NCBI RefSeq assembly: GCF_035594035.1
Contig: NZ_CP141588.1
Span: 1 to 64,000 of the forward strand
DNA length: 64,000 nucleotides
Source of the DNA: Sphingomonas sp. LY54
Lineage (GTDB): Bacteria > Pseudomonadota > Alphaproteobacteria > Sphingomonadales > Sphingomonadaceae
Direction of reading: 5' to 3'
Part shown: piece after piece, positions 9,710-17,854 of the stretch
Layout of the letters: each line of letters opens with the position of its first letter
How positions within the stretch are numbered: position 1 is the stretch's first letter
Notes under the pieces: model-generated
Databases searched by the model: none
What the model was told of the DNA's origin: nothing
Seen by the model: only the letters and a program-made list of their open reading frames with translations
Made by a program: the position numbers and the translations under genes

Positions 9710-10839
9710 GCGGCGAGTGCGCCGCGGATGATGCGCGTGTAGATCGACTGCAGGATCTTGAGGTCGTCGACGGCGACCGCCTCGTCCAATTTATGCATCG
9801 TCGCATTCGTGAGGCCGAATTCAACCACCGGCGCCAGCTTCGAGAGGAAGCGCGCGTCCGATGTGCCGCCGCTGGTTGAGAGCGTCGGCGTGACGCCGGT
9901 CTCGGTCTCGATCGCCTCGCTGACGATCGCGGACAGCCGACCCGGCTCGGTGAGGAAGGCTTCGCCCGAAATCTTGGCCTCGAGCGTTGCGCCCGGAACG
10001 GTCGTCTCGACCATCCGGCGCACGCGCTCGACCAAATCGGGGCCGCGCTGGAGGTCGTTGAAGCGGATGTTGAGCCGCACCCGCGCGCTGCCCGGGATGA
10101 CGTTGCAGGCCTGGTTGCCGGCCGCCAGTTCGGTGATCTCCAGGTTGGACGCCTGGAACCATTCATTGCCGTCGTCGAGCGTCAGCGCGTCGAGCGCGGC
10201 CAGCAACGGCGCGAGCTTGGCGATCGGATTGTCGGCGAGGTGCGGATAGGCGACATGGCCCTGCGTGCCGGGCACGTCGATCCACATGTTGACCGAACCG
10301 CGGCGGCCGATCTTGACCGTGTCGCCGAGGCGCTTCTCCGACGTCGGCTCGCCGACCAGGATCATGTCGGGCCTGATGCCGCGCGCGGCCATCCAGTCCA
10401 TGATCGCGACCGTGCCGTGCACCGCCGGGCCTTCCTCGTCGCCGGTGATGATCAGGCTGAGCGTGCCGGGATGATCCCGGACTTCGGCGGCGGCGGCCAC
10501 GAACGCGCCGATCGCGCCCTTCATGTCGACCGCGCCGCGGCCGTAGAGCAGGTCGCCGCGTATCTCGGGCTGAAAGGGATCGGTGCTCCAGCCGTCGCCG
10601 GCCGGGACGACATCGACATGGCCGGCAAAGGCGAAATGCGGGCCGCCGCTGCCGCGGCTCGCGAACAGATTCTCGATCGGGCCGTCGGGCGCGTGGCCGG
10701 AGAGGAAGCGGTGCACCTCGAACCCCAGTTCCTGCAGGATGTTGCCGAGCACCGTCAGCACGCCCGCTTCGTGGGGCGTGACGCTGGGGCAGGCGATCAG
10801 GCAGGCGGTGAGGTCGACGGGATCGATTGTGCTGTTCAT
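9706..10839 (-). CDS. dapE: Succinyl-diaminopimelate desuccinylase
   Basis: A 377-residue M20 metallohydrolase that converts N-succinyl-L,L-diaminopimelate to L,L-diaminopimelate in the lysine and peptidoglycan pathway. Metal and catalytic motifs are present: FAGHVDVVPAG (zinc His and catalytic Asp), GRGAVDMKG, TGDEEGPA (catalytic Glu pair) and a C-terminal STSGGTSDARF. The opening LTACLIACPSVTPHEAG is typical of DapE. Length is normal. It is divergent from the cupin gene (47-base gap) and convergent with the GGDEF-EAL gene. Confidence 0.97.
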   Translation of the reverse strand: MNSTIDPVDLTACLIACPSVTPHEAGVLTVLGNILQELGFEVHRFLSGHAPDGPIENLFASRGSGGPHFAFAGHVDVVPAGDGWSTDPFQPEIRGDLLYGRGAVDMKGAIGAFVAAAAEVRDHPGTLSLIITGDEEGPAVHGTVAIMDWMAARGIRPDMILVGEPTSEKRLGDTVKIGRRGSVNMWIDVPGTQGHVAYPHLADNPIAKLAPLLAALDALTLDDGNEWFQASNLEITELAAGNQACNVIPGSARVRLNIRFNDLQRGPDLVERVRRMVETTVPGATLEAKISGEAFLTEPGRLSAIVSEAIETETGVTPTLSTSGGTSDARFLSKLAPVVEFGLTNATMHKLDEAVAVDDLKILQSIYTRIIRGALAA

Positions 10840-10886
10840 GGTCTCCGCCTAGCAAGGCCGCAGCGACTTTCCCAGCGGAACACCCC

Positions 10887-11336
10887 ATGCCCAAGCTCGA
10901 TCTTGACGCCATCGCCGAAACCAACCGCACCGGCTATCCCGCGCCTTATGCAGCCGAGGTGCATGGCCGCTGGTACCGCCGTCTCGCGCCCGCCGCCGGC
11001 CTCACCGATTTCGGCGCCAGCCATGTCCGGCTCGAGCCCGGCGCCGTCTCCAGCCAGCGCCACTGGCACGAGGGCGAGGACGAGATCGTCATCATGCTCG
11101 CCGGCGAGGCGGTGCTGGTCGAGGAAGAGCAGGAGACCGTGCTGCGCGCCGGCGACGTCGCCGCTTTTCCCAAGGGCGCGGCCGACGGCCATCACCTCGT
11201 CAATCGCAGTGGTGCGGATTGCCTGTTCGTCGCGATCGGGCGCCCGGCGCAGAGCGATTGCCATTATCCCGACATCGACCTCCACCTCGACGGCGCGAGC
11301 GGCCGCTACATGCGCAAGGACGGCACGCCCTATTAA
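10887..11336 (+). CDS. Small cupin-domain protein
   Basis: A 149-residue single-domain cupin. Motif 1 reads HWHEGEDEIVIMLAG (two His and one Glu of the usual 3-His-1-Glu metal site), and motif 2 is FPKGAADGHH. Such proteins bind a divalent metal, often in sugar or small-molecule metabolism. I cannot assign a substrate. The ATG at 10887 is preceded by GCGGAA; the in-frame extension to 10827 lies within the divergent dapE promoter region and looks non-coding. It is convergent with the GST gene, with a 4-base overlap. Confidence 0.88.
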   Translation: MPKLDLDAIAETNRTGYPAPYAAEVHGRWYRRLAPAAGLTDFGASHVRLEPGAVSSQRHWHEGEDEIVIMLAGEAVLVEEEQETVLRAGDVAAFPKGAADGHHLVNRSGADCLFVAIGRPAQSDCHYPDIDLHLDGASGRYMRKDGTPY

Positions 11337-11995
11337 GCCGGGACTTCGTAGCGCTCGATCACCCAGGGTTCCTCCTGCGCCGCATCGATCCATTCCTGCA
11401 TCCAGGGATGGTGCATGATCGCTTCGGCATAAGCGGCTGCGAAGCGGGGCAGGGGAATGGAGTAAGTGGCGAAGCGGGTGACGACCGGCGCGAACATGAT
11501 GTCGACCGCGCCGAAATCGCCGAACAGATAGGGGCCGCCGCTGCCGTGGCGGGCGCGGGCCTCGGCCCAGAGCTCGAGGATGCGGATGATCTCCTGCCGC
11601 ACTTCCTCGGAGATCGGGCCGGGCGGGAACTGCTTGCGCACGTTCATCCCGCATTCGCGACGCAGGTTCGGATAGCTCGAATGCATCTCCGCGGCCATCG
11701 ATCGGGCCATGCCGCGCGCGGCGTCGTCCTCGGGCCAGTAGCGGGCGCGGTCGGTCTTCTCGGCGAGCCACTCGACGATCGCGAGCGAATCCCAGACGAA
11801 GGTCTTGTCGTCCCACAGGATCGGCACCTTGCCGCCCGACGGCGCAAACTCGGCGCCCTGGGTGCGCTTGTCCCAATCCTCGTCGAACATCGGAACGGTG
11901 ATTTCTTCGAACGGGAGGCCGGACTGTTTCACCGCCAGCCAGCCGCGCAGCGACCAGGAAGAATATGCCTTGTTGCCGATAATGAGCTTCAGCAT
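11333..11995 (-). CDS. Glutathione S-transferase family protein
   Basis: A 220-residue protein. The thioredoxin-like N-terminal domain starts LKLIIGNKAYSSWSLRGWLA, where the Ser/Tyr-rich segment is the usual glutathione-activating position. The cis-Pro motif KVPIL and the DSLAI (SNAIL-type) glutathione-binding segment follow. The all-helical C-terminal domain runs from about residue 90. The substrate is unknown; the SSWSLR type is common among proteobacterial GSTs of uncertain role. It sits downstream of engB on the same strand, separated by a palindromic repeat, so it may be transcribed separately. Confidence 0.92.
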   Translation of the reverse strand: MLKLIIGNKAYSSWSLRGWLAVKQSGLPFEEITVPMFDEDWDKRTQGAEFAPSGGKVPILWDDKTFVWDSLAIVEWLAEKTDRARYWPEDDAARGMARSMAAEMHSSYPNLRRECGMNVRKQFPPGPISEEVRQEIIRILELWAEARARHGSGGPYLFGDFGAVDIMFAPVVTRFATYSIPLPRFAAAYAEAIMHHPWMQEWIDAAQEEPWVIERYEVPA

Positions 11996-12010
11996 TCGTC
12001 CTCCTTCATC

Positions 12011-12085
12011 ATCCCGGCGACGGCCGGGATCTCAGGCGAGTATGGCGCGATCCGGTCCCGAGGCCGGCCTTCGCCGCGGCGAAGG
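12011..12085. repeat. Composite palindromic intergenic repeat (copy 1)
   Basis: Two hairpins lie in the engB-GST gap. The first is ATCCCGGC/GCCGGGAT around GACG (12011-12030). The second is a perfect 18-bp palindrome, CCTTCGCCGCGGCGAAGG (12068-12085). The intervening TCTCAG and TCCCGAGGCC words recur, slightly altered, in the element at 52144-52211. Confidence 0.7.
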
Positions 12086-12091
12086 ACAAGG

Positions 12092-12730
12092 TCAAGACAC
12101 CGCTTCTACGACCGCGCGGCGCAATTCCTCCATGCCCAGCCCGGTTTCGCTGGATGTGGTGATGATGTCGGGATGCGCGGCGGGGCGCTTGCGCGCCTCC
12201 TCGGTGGTGCGCTGTTGCACCTCCTGCAGCTCGCTCGCCTTGATCTTGTCCGCCTTGGTGAGGACGATGTGGTAGCTCACCGCCGCCTCGTCGAGCATCT
12301 TCAATATGTCGCGGTCGACTTCCTTGATGCCGTGGCGGCTGTCGATCAGCACGAGGGCGCGCTTCAGGACCTGGCGGCCGCGCAGATAGTCGTTCACAAG
12401 GTAACGCCACTTGCGAACGATGTCCTTGGGGGCCTTGGCGAAGCCGTAGCCGGGCATGTCGACGAGCCGGAAACGGAGCGGCTGGCCGATATCGAAGAAA
12501 TTGAGCTCCTGCGTCCGCCCCGGCGTGTTCGAGGTGCGGGCGAGGTCCTTGCGGTTTGTGAGCTTGTTGAGCAGCGACGACTTGCCGACGTTCGAGCGGC
12601 CGGCAAATGCGATCTCCTCCACCTCGGGCGTCGGCAGATGCTCGAGCGACGGCGCCGACTTCAGGAACGCCATCGGCCCCGAAAAGAGCTTCCGTGCAAT
12701 CTCGTCGAGGTCGGGCGCGGCGTCGGTCAT
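12092..12730 (-). CDS. engB: EngB/YihA (YsxC) ribosome-biogenesis GTPase
   Basis: A 212-residue TrmE-Era-EngA-EngB family GTPase needed for 50S subunit assembly. G motifs in order: G1 GRSNVGKS, G2 region NTPGRTQELN, G3 DMPGYGF, G4 TKAD, G5 SSE near the C-terminus. The start at 12730 gives the normal length and overlaps the yidC stop as ATGA (12730-12727), so it is translationally coupled. A longer open frame reaching 13417 is the antisense-like shadow of yidC and is not used. It belongs to the conserved rpmH-rnpA-yidD-yidC-engB cluster. Confidence 0.96.
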   Translation of the reverse strand: MTDAAPDLDEIARKLFSGPMAFLKSAPSLEHLPTPEVEEIAFAGRSNVGKSSLLNKLTNRKDLARTSNTPGRTQELNFFDIGQPLRFRLVDMPGYGFAKAPKDIVRKWRYLVNDYLRGRQVLKRALVLIDSRHGIKEVDRDILKMLDEAAVSYHIVLTKADKIKASELQEVQQRTTEEARKRPAAHPDIITTSSETGLGMEELRRAVVEAVS

Positions 12731-14433
12731 TTCGGTGGTGTCGCTTCCTTGAGGCCCGGATGGCGGCTGTACAGCCACTTCTGCTGCAGGATGGTGAGCG
12801 TGTTGGAGACGGCCCAGTAGAGCTGCAGGCCGGCGGCGAACGGCGCCATGATCACCATCAGCACCCACGGCATGATGCTGAACACCTGCGCCTGGATCGG
12901 GTCGGTCGGCGCCGGGTTGAGCTTGAACTGGAGGTACATGGTGATGCCGACCAGGATCGGCAGGATGCCGATGGCGAGGAAGCTCGGCGGCGTGAACGGC
13001 AGGTAGCCGAACAGGTTGACCGGGGTGAGCGGATCGGGCGCGGACAGATCCTGGATCCAGCCGACGAACGGCTGGTGGCGCATCTCCACTGCGAGCATCA
13101 GCACCTTGTAGAGCGCGTAGAAGATCGGGATCTGGATCAGGATCGGAAGGCAGCCCGCCATCGGGTTCACCTTCTCCTCCTGGTACAGCTTCAAGATCTC
13201 CTGCTGCATGCGGGGCTTGTCGTCCTTGAAGCGCTCCTGAAGCGCCTTCATCTTCGGCTGCACGACGCGCATGCCGGCCATCGACTTGAACTGCTTCTGC
13301 GCGATCGGGAACATCAGGGCACGGACGATGATCGTCAGCACGATGATCGCCACGCCGAAATTGCCGATCGCGTCGAACAGCCAGTTCAGGAGGCTGAAGA
13401 TCGGCTTCATGAACCATTCGAACCAGCCCCAGTCGATCGCCTTGTCGAACTTCGCGATGCCGAGCTCGTTTTGGTAGCGGTCGAGCAGCTTCACTTCCTT
13501 GGCGCCCGCAAACAGGCGCGACTGGCTGCGGATCGCCTTGCCCGGCTGCACGATCGAGGGCGCGGTGGTGAAGTCGGTCTGGAAGCTGCCGTTGGGACCA
13601 CGGCGGAACGCGGCTTCGACGCTAGCGCCCTGATCGGGCACGATCGCGGTCAGCCAATATTTGTCGGTGAAGCCGAGCCAGCCGCCCCGCGAGGTGAACT
13701 TCTGGTCGCCTTCCTCGGCAAGCTCGGCGAAGTTCCAGTCGTAATTGGCGGCGTCGTTGAACACGCCGACCGGGCCGACATGCATGGTCCAGCTGTCGGG
13801 ATCGGCCGAGGCCTTGGCGCGGCTGACCAGCGAATAGGGCCGTACCGCAATCGCGCCGGCGCCGGTGTTGCTGACCGTCTGCTCGGCGGTGAACATATAG
13901 CCGTCGTCGACCGACAGCTTGATGTCGAAGCGCTGGCCCTGGCCGTTGTCCCAGCTCAGCGTCACCGGCGTCTGCGGGGTCAGGCGGTCGCCGCTCGGCG
14001 TCCACACCGTGTTGATGTCGGGCAGGCGCACGCCTTCGCCGGTCCAGCCGAACTGGGCGAAATAGGCGTCAGCGGTCCCGGCCGGCGAGAGCAGGCGGAT
14101 CGGCGGCGAATTGTCGGCGAGGCCTTCGCTGTGGCGCTTCAGGACGAGATCGTCGACGCTGGCGCCGCGCAAGCTGAGCGAACCCTGGACGCTCGGCGTG
14201 TCGATCGGGATCCGGGGCGTATCGCGCAGCACGGTCGCTCGGTCGCGGATTGCGGCCGGCGCGTCGGCGGCCGGATCGGCGCCGGGCTGGGGGAGGAAGA
14301 CCTGCTTGCCGTCGACGACCTTGGTCACCGGCGGATTGGCGGTCGGGAAATAGCGGTCCGACAGGAAGCTCCAGCCCAACAAGACGAACGCCGACAGGAC
14401 GATCGCCAGGATCATGTTGCGGTTGTCGGTCAC
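12727..14433 (-). CDS. yidC: YidC membrane protein insertase
   Basis: A 568-residue Oxa1/YidC/Alb3 insertase of the inner membrane, acting alone or with SecYEG. The N-terminal signal-anchor helix (NMILAIVLSAFVLLGWSFL) is followed by the large periplasmic beta domain (about 60-340). The conserved five-helix core comes next, including FNFGVAIIVLTIIVRA-like TM2 and the MAGCLPILIQIPIFYALY segment. The start codon is GTG with GAGGGGAAATAA just upstream, a strong ribosome site. Stop and engB start overlap by 4 bases. Confidence 0.97.
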   Translation of the reverse strand: MTDNRNMILAIVLSAFVLLGWSFLSDRYFPTANPPVTKVVDGKQVFLPQPGADPAADAPAAIRDRATVLRDTPRIPIDTPSVQGSLSLRGASVDDLVLKRHSEGLADNSPPIRLLSPAGTADAYFAQFGWTGEGVRLPDINTVWTPSGDRLTPQTPVTLSWDNGQGQRFDIKLSVDDGYMFTAEQTVSNTGAGAIAVRPYSLVSRAKASADPDSWTMHVGPVGVFNDAANYDWNFAELAEEGDQKFTSRGGWLGFTDKYWLTAIVPDQGASVEAAFRRGPNGSFQTDFTTAPSIVQPGKAIRSQSRLFAGAKEVKLLDRYQNELGIAKFDKAIDWGWFEWFMKPIFSLLNWLFDAIGNFGVAIIVLTIIVRALMFPIAQKQFKSMAGMRVVQPKMKALQERFKDDKPRMQQEILKLYQEEKVNPMAGCLPILIQIPIFYALYKVLMLAVEMRHQPFVGWIQDLSAPDPLTPVNLFGYLPFTPPSFLAIGILPILVGITMYLQFKLNPAPTDPIQAQVFSIMPWVLMVIMAPFAAGLQLYWAVSNTLTILQQKWLYSRHPGLKEATPPK

Positions 14434-14443
14434 TTATTTCCCC

Positions 14444-14656
14444 TCACGGTACCGGGTCATAGCCAGAACCCCCCCAGGGGTGGCATCGAAGAAGGCGCTT
14501 GGCGGCGATCCAGCCGCCGTGGAGCGCCCCATAGCGTTCTATTGCGGTGATTGCATAGGCCGAGCAGCTGGGGCTGTAGCGGCACGACGGCGGAAGGACC
14601 AGCGACGGGCCCTTCTGCCAAGCCTTGGCAACCAGGATGAGCAGCCGGCCGATCAT
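14444..14656 (-). CDS. yidD: YidD membrane-insertion efficiency factor
   Basis: A 70-residue protein with the characteristic Cys motif: CRYSPSCSAYAITAIERYGA, then LRCHPWGGSGYDPVP at the C-terminus. An N-terminal amphipathic helix (MIGRLLILVAKAWQ) is expected to lie on the inner membrane. It supports YidC-dependent insertion. The ATG overlaps the rnpA stop as ATGA (14656-14653), and yidC starts 10 bases after the yidD stop. The much longer frame to 15115 is a shadow of rnpA and rpmH. Confidence 0.95.
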   Translation of the reverse strand: MIGRLLILVAKAWQKGPSLVLPPSCRYSPSCSAYAITAIERYGALHGGWIAAKRLLRCHPWGGSGYDPVP

Positions 14657-14979
14657 CGCCGAAGCTTGCCGAGCGCCTTGGAGAGTTCGGCCCGGAGCGC
14701 GGCAAAATCCCGCTCGACGCCGCCGGCACGGCCGATCAGGACATGATCGGCACCGGCAAAGCCTTCGATCGGGAGGATCTCGCGCGCAAGCGCACGAAAG
14801 CGCCGCTTCATGCGATTCCGCACGACCGCGCCGCCGATCTTCTTGGTGACGGTGATGCCGAGCCGCATCGCCGGATCGCCGTCCGTGCGGTCGCGCACGA
14901 GCAGGACGAATCCGGGCATCGGGGCGCGCAGGCCCCGGTTTGCGGCGAGAAAGTCGGCGCGGCGGCTGATCGTGGTCAG
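14653..14979 (-). CDS. rnpA: RNase P protein component (start uncertain)
   Basis: The protein subunit of RNase P, which matures tRNA 5' ends with the RnpB RNA. The conserved core begins LTTISRRADFLAANRG and includes the RNR signature AVVRNRMKRRFRA. Normal length requires starting near 14979, yet no ATG, GTG or TTG exists in frame there: the codon is CTG, preceded by AAGGG seven bases upstream. The frame is open with no stop back to ATG 15150, across the entire rpmH gene, which would give 165 residues. I list the 108-residue CTG form and treat the long form as an alternative (see findings). The stop overlaps yidD by 4 bases. Confidence 0.85.
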   Translation of the reverse strand: MTTISRRADFLAANRGLRAPMPGFVLLVRDRTDGDPAMRLGITVTKKIGGAVVRNRMKRRFRALAREILPIEGFAGADHVLIGRAGGVERDFAALRAELSKALGKLRR

Positions 14980-15008
14980 GCCGCCGCCCTTCGGGCCGGG
15001 ATCGGCTG

Positions 15009-15143
15009 TTAGGCCGACAGCGTCTTGCGGCCGCGGGCGCGGCGAGCGGCCAGAACCTTGCGGCCGCCGACGGTCGCCTTGCGGGCCCGGAAGCCGTGAC
15101 GCCGCTTGCGCACAAGGTTGCTCGGCTGGAAGGTGCGCTTCAT
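15009..15143 (-). CDS. rpmH: Ribosomal protein L34
   Basis: A 44-residue large-subunit protein, almost entirely basic: starts [19 protein letters not shown] and ends RGRKTLSA before TAA at 15011-15009. The ribosome site GAGGT lies 7 bases before the ATG at 15143, the best-placed signal in this leader. It heads the rpmH-rnpA-yidD-yidC-engB cluster and has a promoter-like sequence about 65-90 bases upstream. Confidence 0.97.
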   Translation of the reverse strand: MKRTFQPSNLVRKRRHGFRARKATVGGRKVLAARRARGRKTLSA

Positions 15144-15206
15144 CGCTCATACCTCAAAACTGAAAATGAATAGGGCCGCCAGTGGGCGGCGGCCTCGTTG
15201 GTGGCG

Positions 15207-15235
15207 CGGATAGGCAAAGCCGCAGCCGAAGTCAA
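15207..15235 (-). promoter_or_regulatory. Predicted promoter of the rpmH-rnpA-yidD-yidC cluster
   Basis: On the minus strand TTGACT (15235-15230), 17 bases, then TATCCG (15212-15207). The -35 is strong and the -10 weak, as is common in alphaproteobacteria. The -35 overlaps the stop region of the upstream PGPGW-like gene. Confidence 0.45.
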
Positions 15236-15561
15236 TCATCTGTGCAGTCTTCGGCAAGCTGGCGTTCGCGCCGCATCGCCTCGCGCCGCCGGGCGCTCGC
15301 CCGGCGCAGTCCCCAATCGGCCCATTCCCCCTTTTTCGGGTGGCTGCGCTTGAATTGGACATATTTGCGCTTGGCCCACTCGCTATATTTGAGGGTGAGA
15401 GCCAGGCCGGCGGCGAACACGATGATCCCGCCCGGGCCGGGCAGGACCCCGAACAGGGGGGAGGCCAGCATCAGCACGAGGCCCAGCACGAACAATCCGG
15501 TCCGGACCGCGGGCTTCTTGCCCAGCGCACGCCATTGTTCTCGCAGGTTCATTCGCCCCAT
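15232..15561 (-). CDS. PGPGW-type small membrane protein
   Basis: A 109-residue protein of unknown function. An N-terminal basic segment is followed by two closely spaced hydrophobic stretches (about 19-36 and 41-57) joined by FGVLPGPGGIIVF. This is the hallmark loop of the PGPGW putative membrane family, here with Gly instead of the final Trp. The C-terminal 50 residues are Lys/Arg/Ala-rich and probably cytoplasmic. An internal ATG at 15552 is an equally possible start. It is upstream of rpmH on the same strand. Confidence 0.7.
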   Translation of the reverse strand: MGRMNLREQWRALGKKPAVRTGLFVLGLVLMLASPLFGVLPGPGGIIVFAAGLALTLKYSEWAKRKYVQFKRSHPKKGEWADWGLRRASARRREAMRRERQLAEDCTDD

Positions 15562-15659
15562 CTGGTTCGGCTTGATCCATCCTGCAAGGCATTCGGGCGA
15601 AGCTCTCGACTTATGCCGGCCGCGTCGTCACACTGGCCGGCGTCCAGGGGGGATCTCCT

Positions 15660-17168
15660 ATGGTCGCGCACGTCGCCACAGTTGCCTTTCTCGGGCTGGA
15701 GGCCCGCGCCGTCGAGGTGCAGGTCCAGATCGCGAGCGGCCTCCCCAAATTCCTCGTCGTCGGCCTGCCCGACAAGGCGGTGGCGGAGAGCCGCGAGCGC
15801 GTCCATGCCGCGCTCGCCGCGATCGGCCTGTCGCTCCCGCCCAAGCGCATCACCGTCAATCTCTCGCCGGCCGACCTCCCCAAGGAGGGATCGCATTACG
15901 ACCTTCCCATCGCGCTGGGCCTGCTGGCCGCGCTCGGCGCGGTCGATGCGGAGACCCTGGCCGGCTACCTCGTCGTCGGCGAACTCGGCCTCGACGGGCG
16001 GCTGACCTCGTCGCCCGGCGTATTGCTGGCCGCGATCCACGCCTCGGCCCGCGACCTCGGCCTCGTCTGCCCGGCTGCGCAGGGGCCGGAAGCGGCCTGG
16101 GCCGGCGACCTCGAGGTCGTCGCCGCGCCCGATCTCATCGCCTTGCTCAACCATTTCCGCGGCAGCGCGGCTTTGTCGCCGCCGGTGCCGGGGCAGGCGG
16201 ATCCGCCCGGCGCCGGCCCCGATCTCAACCAGGTGAAGGGCCAGGAAACCGCCAAGCGCGCGCTCGAGATCGCAGCTGCCGGCGGCCACAATCTTTTGAT
16301 GGTCGGGCCGCCGGGCGCCGGCAAGTCGCTGCTCGCCGCCTGCATGCCGGGAATCCTGCCCGAGCTGACCGCGGCGGAGGCGCTGGAGGTGTCGATGGTG
16401 GCCAGCGTCGCCGGTGCGCTCGCCGAGGGTCGGCTGGTGCGAAGCCGCCCATTCCGCGCCCCGCACCACTCGGCTTCGATGGCGGCTCTGGTCGGCGGCG
16501 GGCTGAAGGTGCGGCCGGGCGAGGTGAGCCTCGCCCATCTCGGCGTCCTGTTCCTCGATGAATTGCCCGAATTCCAGCGCTCGGTGCTCGATTCGCTGCG
16601 CCAGCCGCTCGAGACCGGCGCGGTCAGCGTCGCCCGCGCCAACGCCCACGTCACCTTTCCGGCCCGCGTCCAGCTCGTCGCCGCGATGAATCCGTGTCGC
16701 TGCGGACATCTCGGCGATCCGGCGCTGGCCTGCTCGCGCGCGCCGCGCTGCGCGGCGGACTATCAAGCGAAGGTGTCGGGGCCGCTGCTCGACCGGATCG
16801 ACCTTCATGTCGACGTCGCGGCGGTGGCGGCGGCCGACCTTGTCCTGCCGCCGCCGTCCGAAGGCTCGGCCGAGGTCGCGCAAAGGGTCGGCGCGGCGCG
16901 CCGCCGCCAGACCCATCGCTACGCCGGGCACGGCATCCGCACCAATGCCGAGGTGGACGGCGATCTTCTCGCCGAGGTCGCGACTCCCGACGAGCCGGGC
17001 CGGTGTCTGCTCGCCCAGGCCGCCGCGGCGATGCGGCTCAGCGCGCGCGGCTTCCACCGCGTGATGCGCGTCGCCCGCACGATCGCGGACCTTGCGGCGA
17101 GCGAAGGAGTCGGCCGGGTCCATGTCGCCGAGGCGCTGAGCTATCGCCGCCAGGCGCCGCGCAATTGA
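15660..17168 (+). CDS. comM: ComM/YifB family AAA+ ATPase (Mg-chelatase-like)
   Basis: A 502-residue protein of the YifB/ComM family; ComM is a hexameric branch-migration helicase in natural transformation. The N-terminal Lon-protease-fold-like domain shows VGLPDKAVAESRERV. The AAA+ module carries Walker A GPPGAGKS (about residue 219) and Walker B LGVLFLDELPEF. Between them is the family's Cys cluster (NPCRCGH, then LACSRAPRC). Length is normal and a GGGGGA ribosome site precedes the ATG. Another competence-type gene, comEC, begins near the window end; whether the strain is transformable cannot be told from this. Confidence 0.95.
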   Translation: MVAHVATVAFLGLEARAVEVQVQIASGLPKFLVVGLPDKAVAESRERVHAALAAIGLSLPPKRITVNLSPADLPKEGSHYDLPIALGLLAALGAVDAETLAGYLVVGELGLDGRLTSSPGVLLAAIHASARDLGLVCPAAQGPEAAWAGDLEVVAAPDLIALLNHFRGSAALSPPVPGQADPPGAGPDLNQVKGQETAKRALEIAAAGGHNLLMVGPPGAGKSLLAACMPGILPELTAAEALEVSMVASVAGALAEGRLVRSRPFRAPHHSASMAALVGGGLKVRPGEVSLAHLGVLFLDELPEFQRSVLDSLRQPLETGAVSVARANAHVTFPARVQLVAAMNPCRCGHLGDPALACSRAPRCAADYQAKVSGPLLDRIDLHVDVAAVAAADLVLPPPSEGSAEVAQRVGAARRRQTHRYAGHGIRTNAEVDGDLLAEVATPDEPGRCLLAQAAAAMRLSARGFHRVMRVARTIADLAASEGVGRVHVAEALSYRRQAPRN

Positions 17169-17191
17169 GAACGGTTGCGTAACTAAATGGC

Positions 17192-17219
17192 TTGCCAAGG
17201 GCGGGTCTTGGGATAGTCT
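17192..17219 (+). promoter_or_regulatory. Possible promoter of the DUF805 gene
   Basis: TTGCCA (17192-17197), 16-base spacer, TAGTCT (17214-17219), about 43 bases before the DUF805 ATG. Both boxes are partial matches. Confidence 0.3.
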
Positions 17220-17262
17220 CGCGGACGGGGTGGCAGTCACTCGACTGAAAAGGGGGAATCAA

Positions 17263-17658
17263 ATGGAGTGGGCAACTTTACCGCTGAAGAAATACGCGCA
17301 GTTCGAGGGCCGTTCGCGCCGCAAGGAATATTGGTCCTTCTTCCTGCTGATGCTGGGCGTCTACATCGTCGCAGGGATGATTGACGGCATCCTCGGCCTC
17401 GCCGGAATGGTGCTGGGCGTCTACGGGCCGCTTTCGCTGGTCGCGGCGGTCGCCTTGTTCGTGCCGAGCCTGGCCGTCGGCGTGCGCCGGCTGCACGATA
17501 CCGGCCGCTCGGGCTGGTGGCTGCTGATCGGCCTCATTCCGCTCGTCGGTGGGCTGGTCCTGCTCTATTTCATGGTGATAGAGGGCACGCCCGGGCCCAA
17601 TGAATATGGTCCGGATCCCAAGGGCGGGGAGCGCGGCACAGCGCCGGGCACAATTTGA
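17263..17658 (+). CDS. DUF805 family inner-membrane protein
   Basis: A 131-residue protein. The start YAQFEGRSRRKEYW is the DUF805 signature, followed by three to four membrane helices. Between helices is the conserved VGVRRLHDTGRSGWW loop, and the tail is GTPGPNEYGPDP. The function is unknown; the family is predicted to be an inner-membrane protein. The ATG at 17263 has AGGGGGAATCAA directly upstream. The open frame from 17230 adds residues that do not match the family. Confidence 0.9.
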   Translation: MEWATLPLKKYAQFEGRSRRKEYWSFFLLMLGVYIVAGMIDGILGLAGMVLGVYGPLSLVAAVALFVPSLAVGVRRLHDTGRSGWWLLIGLIPLVGGLVLLYFMVIEGTPGPNEYGPDPKGGERGTAPGTI

Positions 17659-17717
17659 CGGCGAGGGCTGCCTTGCCGGTTGCTCCGACGCGGAGCCTTC
17701 GCTAGGCAGCCCCCCGT

Positions 17718-17802
17718 GCCCCCGTGGTGGAATTGGTAGACGCGCTCGACTCAAAATCGAGTTCCGCAAGGAGTGTCGGTTCGAGTCCGACCGGGGGCAC
17801 CA
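17718..17802 (+). tRNA. tRNA-Leu (anticodon CAA)
   Basis: 85 bases including an encoded CCA. Acceptor GCCCCCG pairs with CGGGGGC, discriminator A. Anticodon stem CTCGA/TCGAG with loop CTCAAAA gives anticodon CAA (reads UUG). The long variable arm (TTCCGCAAGGAGT region) and T-arm with GGTTCGAGTCC support a class II leucine tRNA. Confidence 0.95.
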
Positions 17803-17854
17803 TTTGCTTCGATTCGCCAGCTTGTGAGCGGATGCTCCGCGCTGCGGTGCGCCC

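Noticed and set aside
12607..14550. Plus-strand open frame of 647 codons opposite yidC
   Set aside because: Antisense to yidC with all its conserved motifs on the other strand; low-complexity Arg/Asp/His composition.
15549..17240. Minus-strand 563-codon open frame opposite comM
   Set aside because: ComM motifs (Walker A/B, Cys cluster) are on the plus strand; the antisense frame shows no motif.
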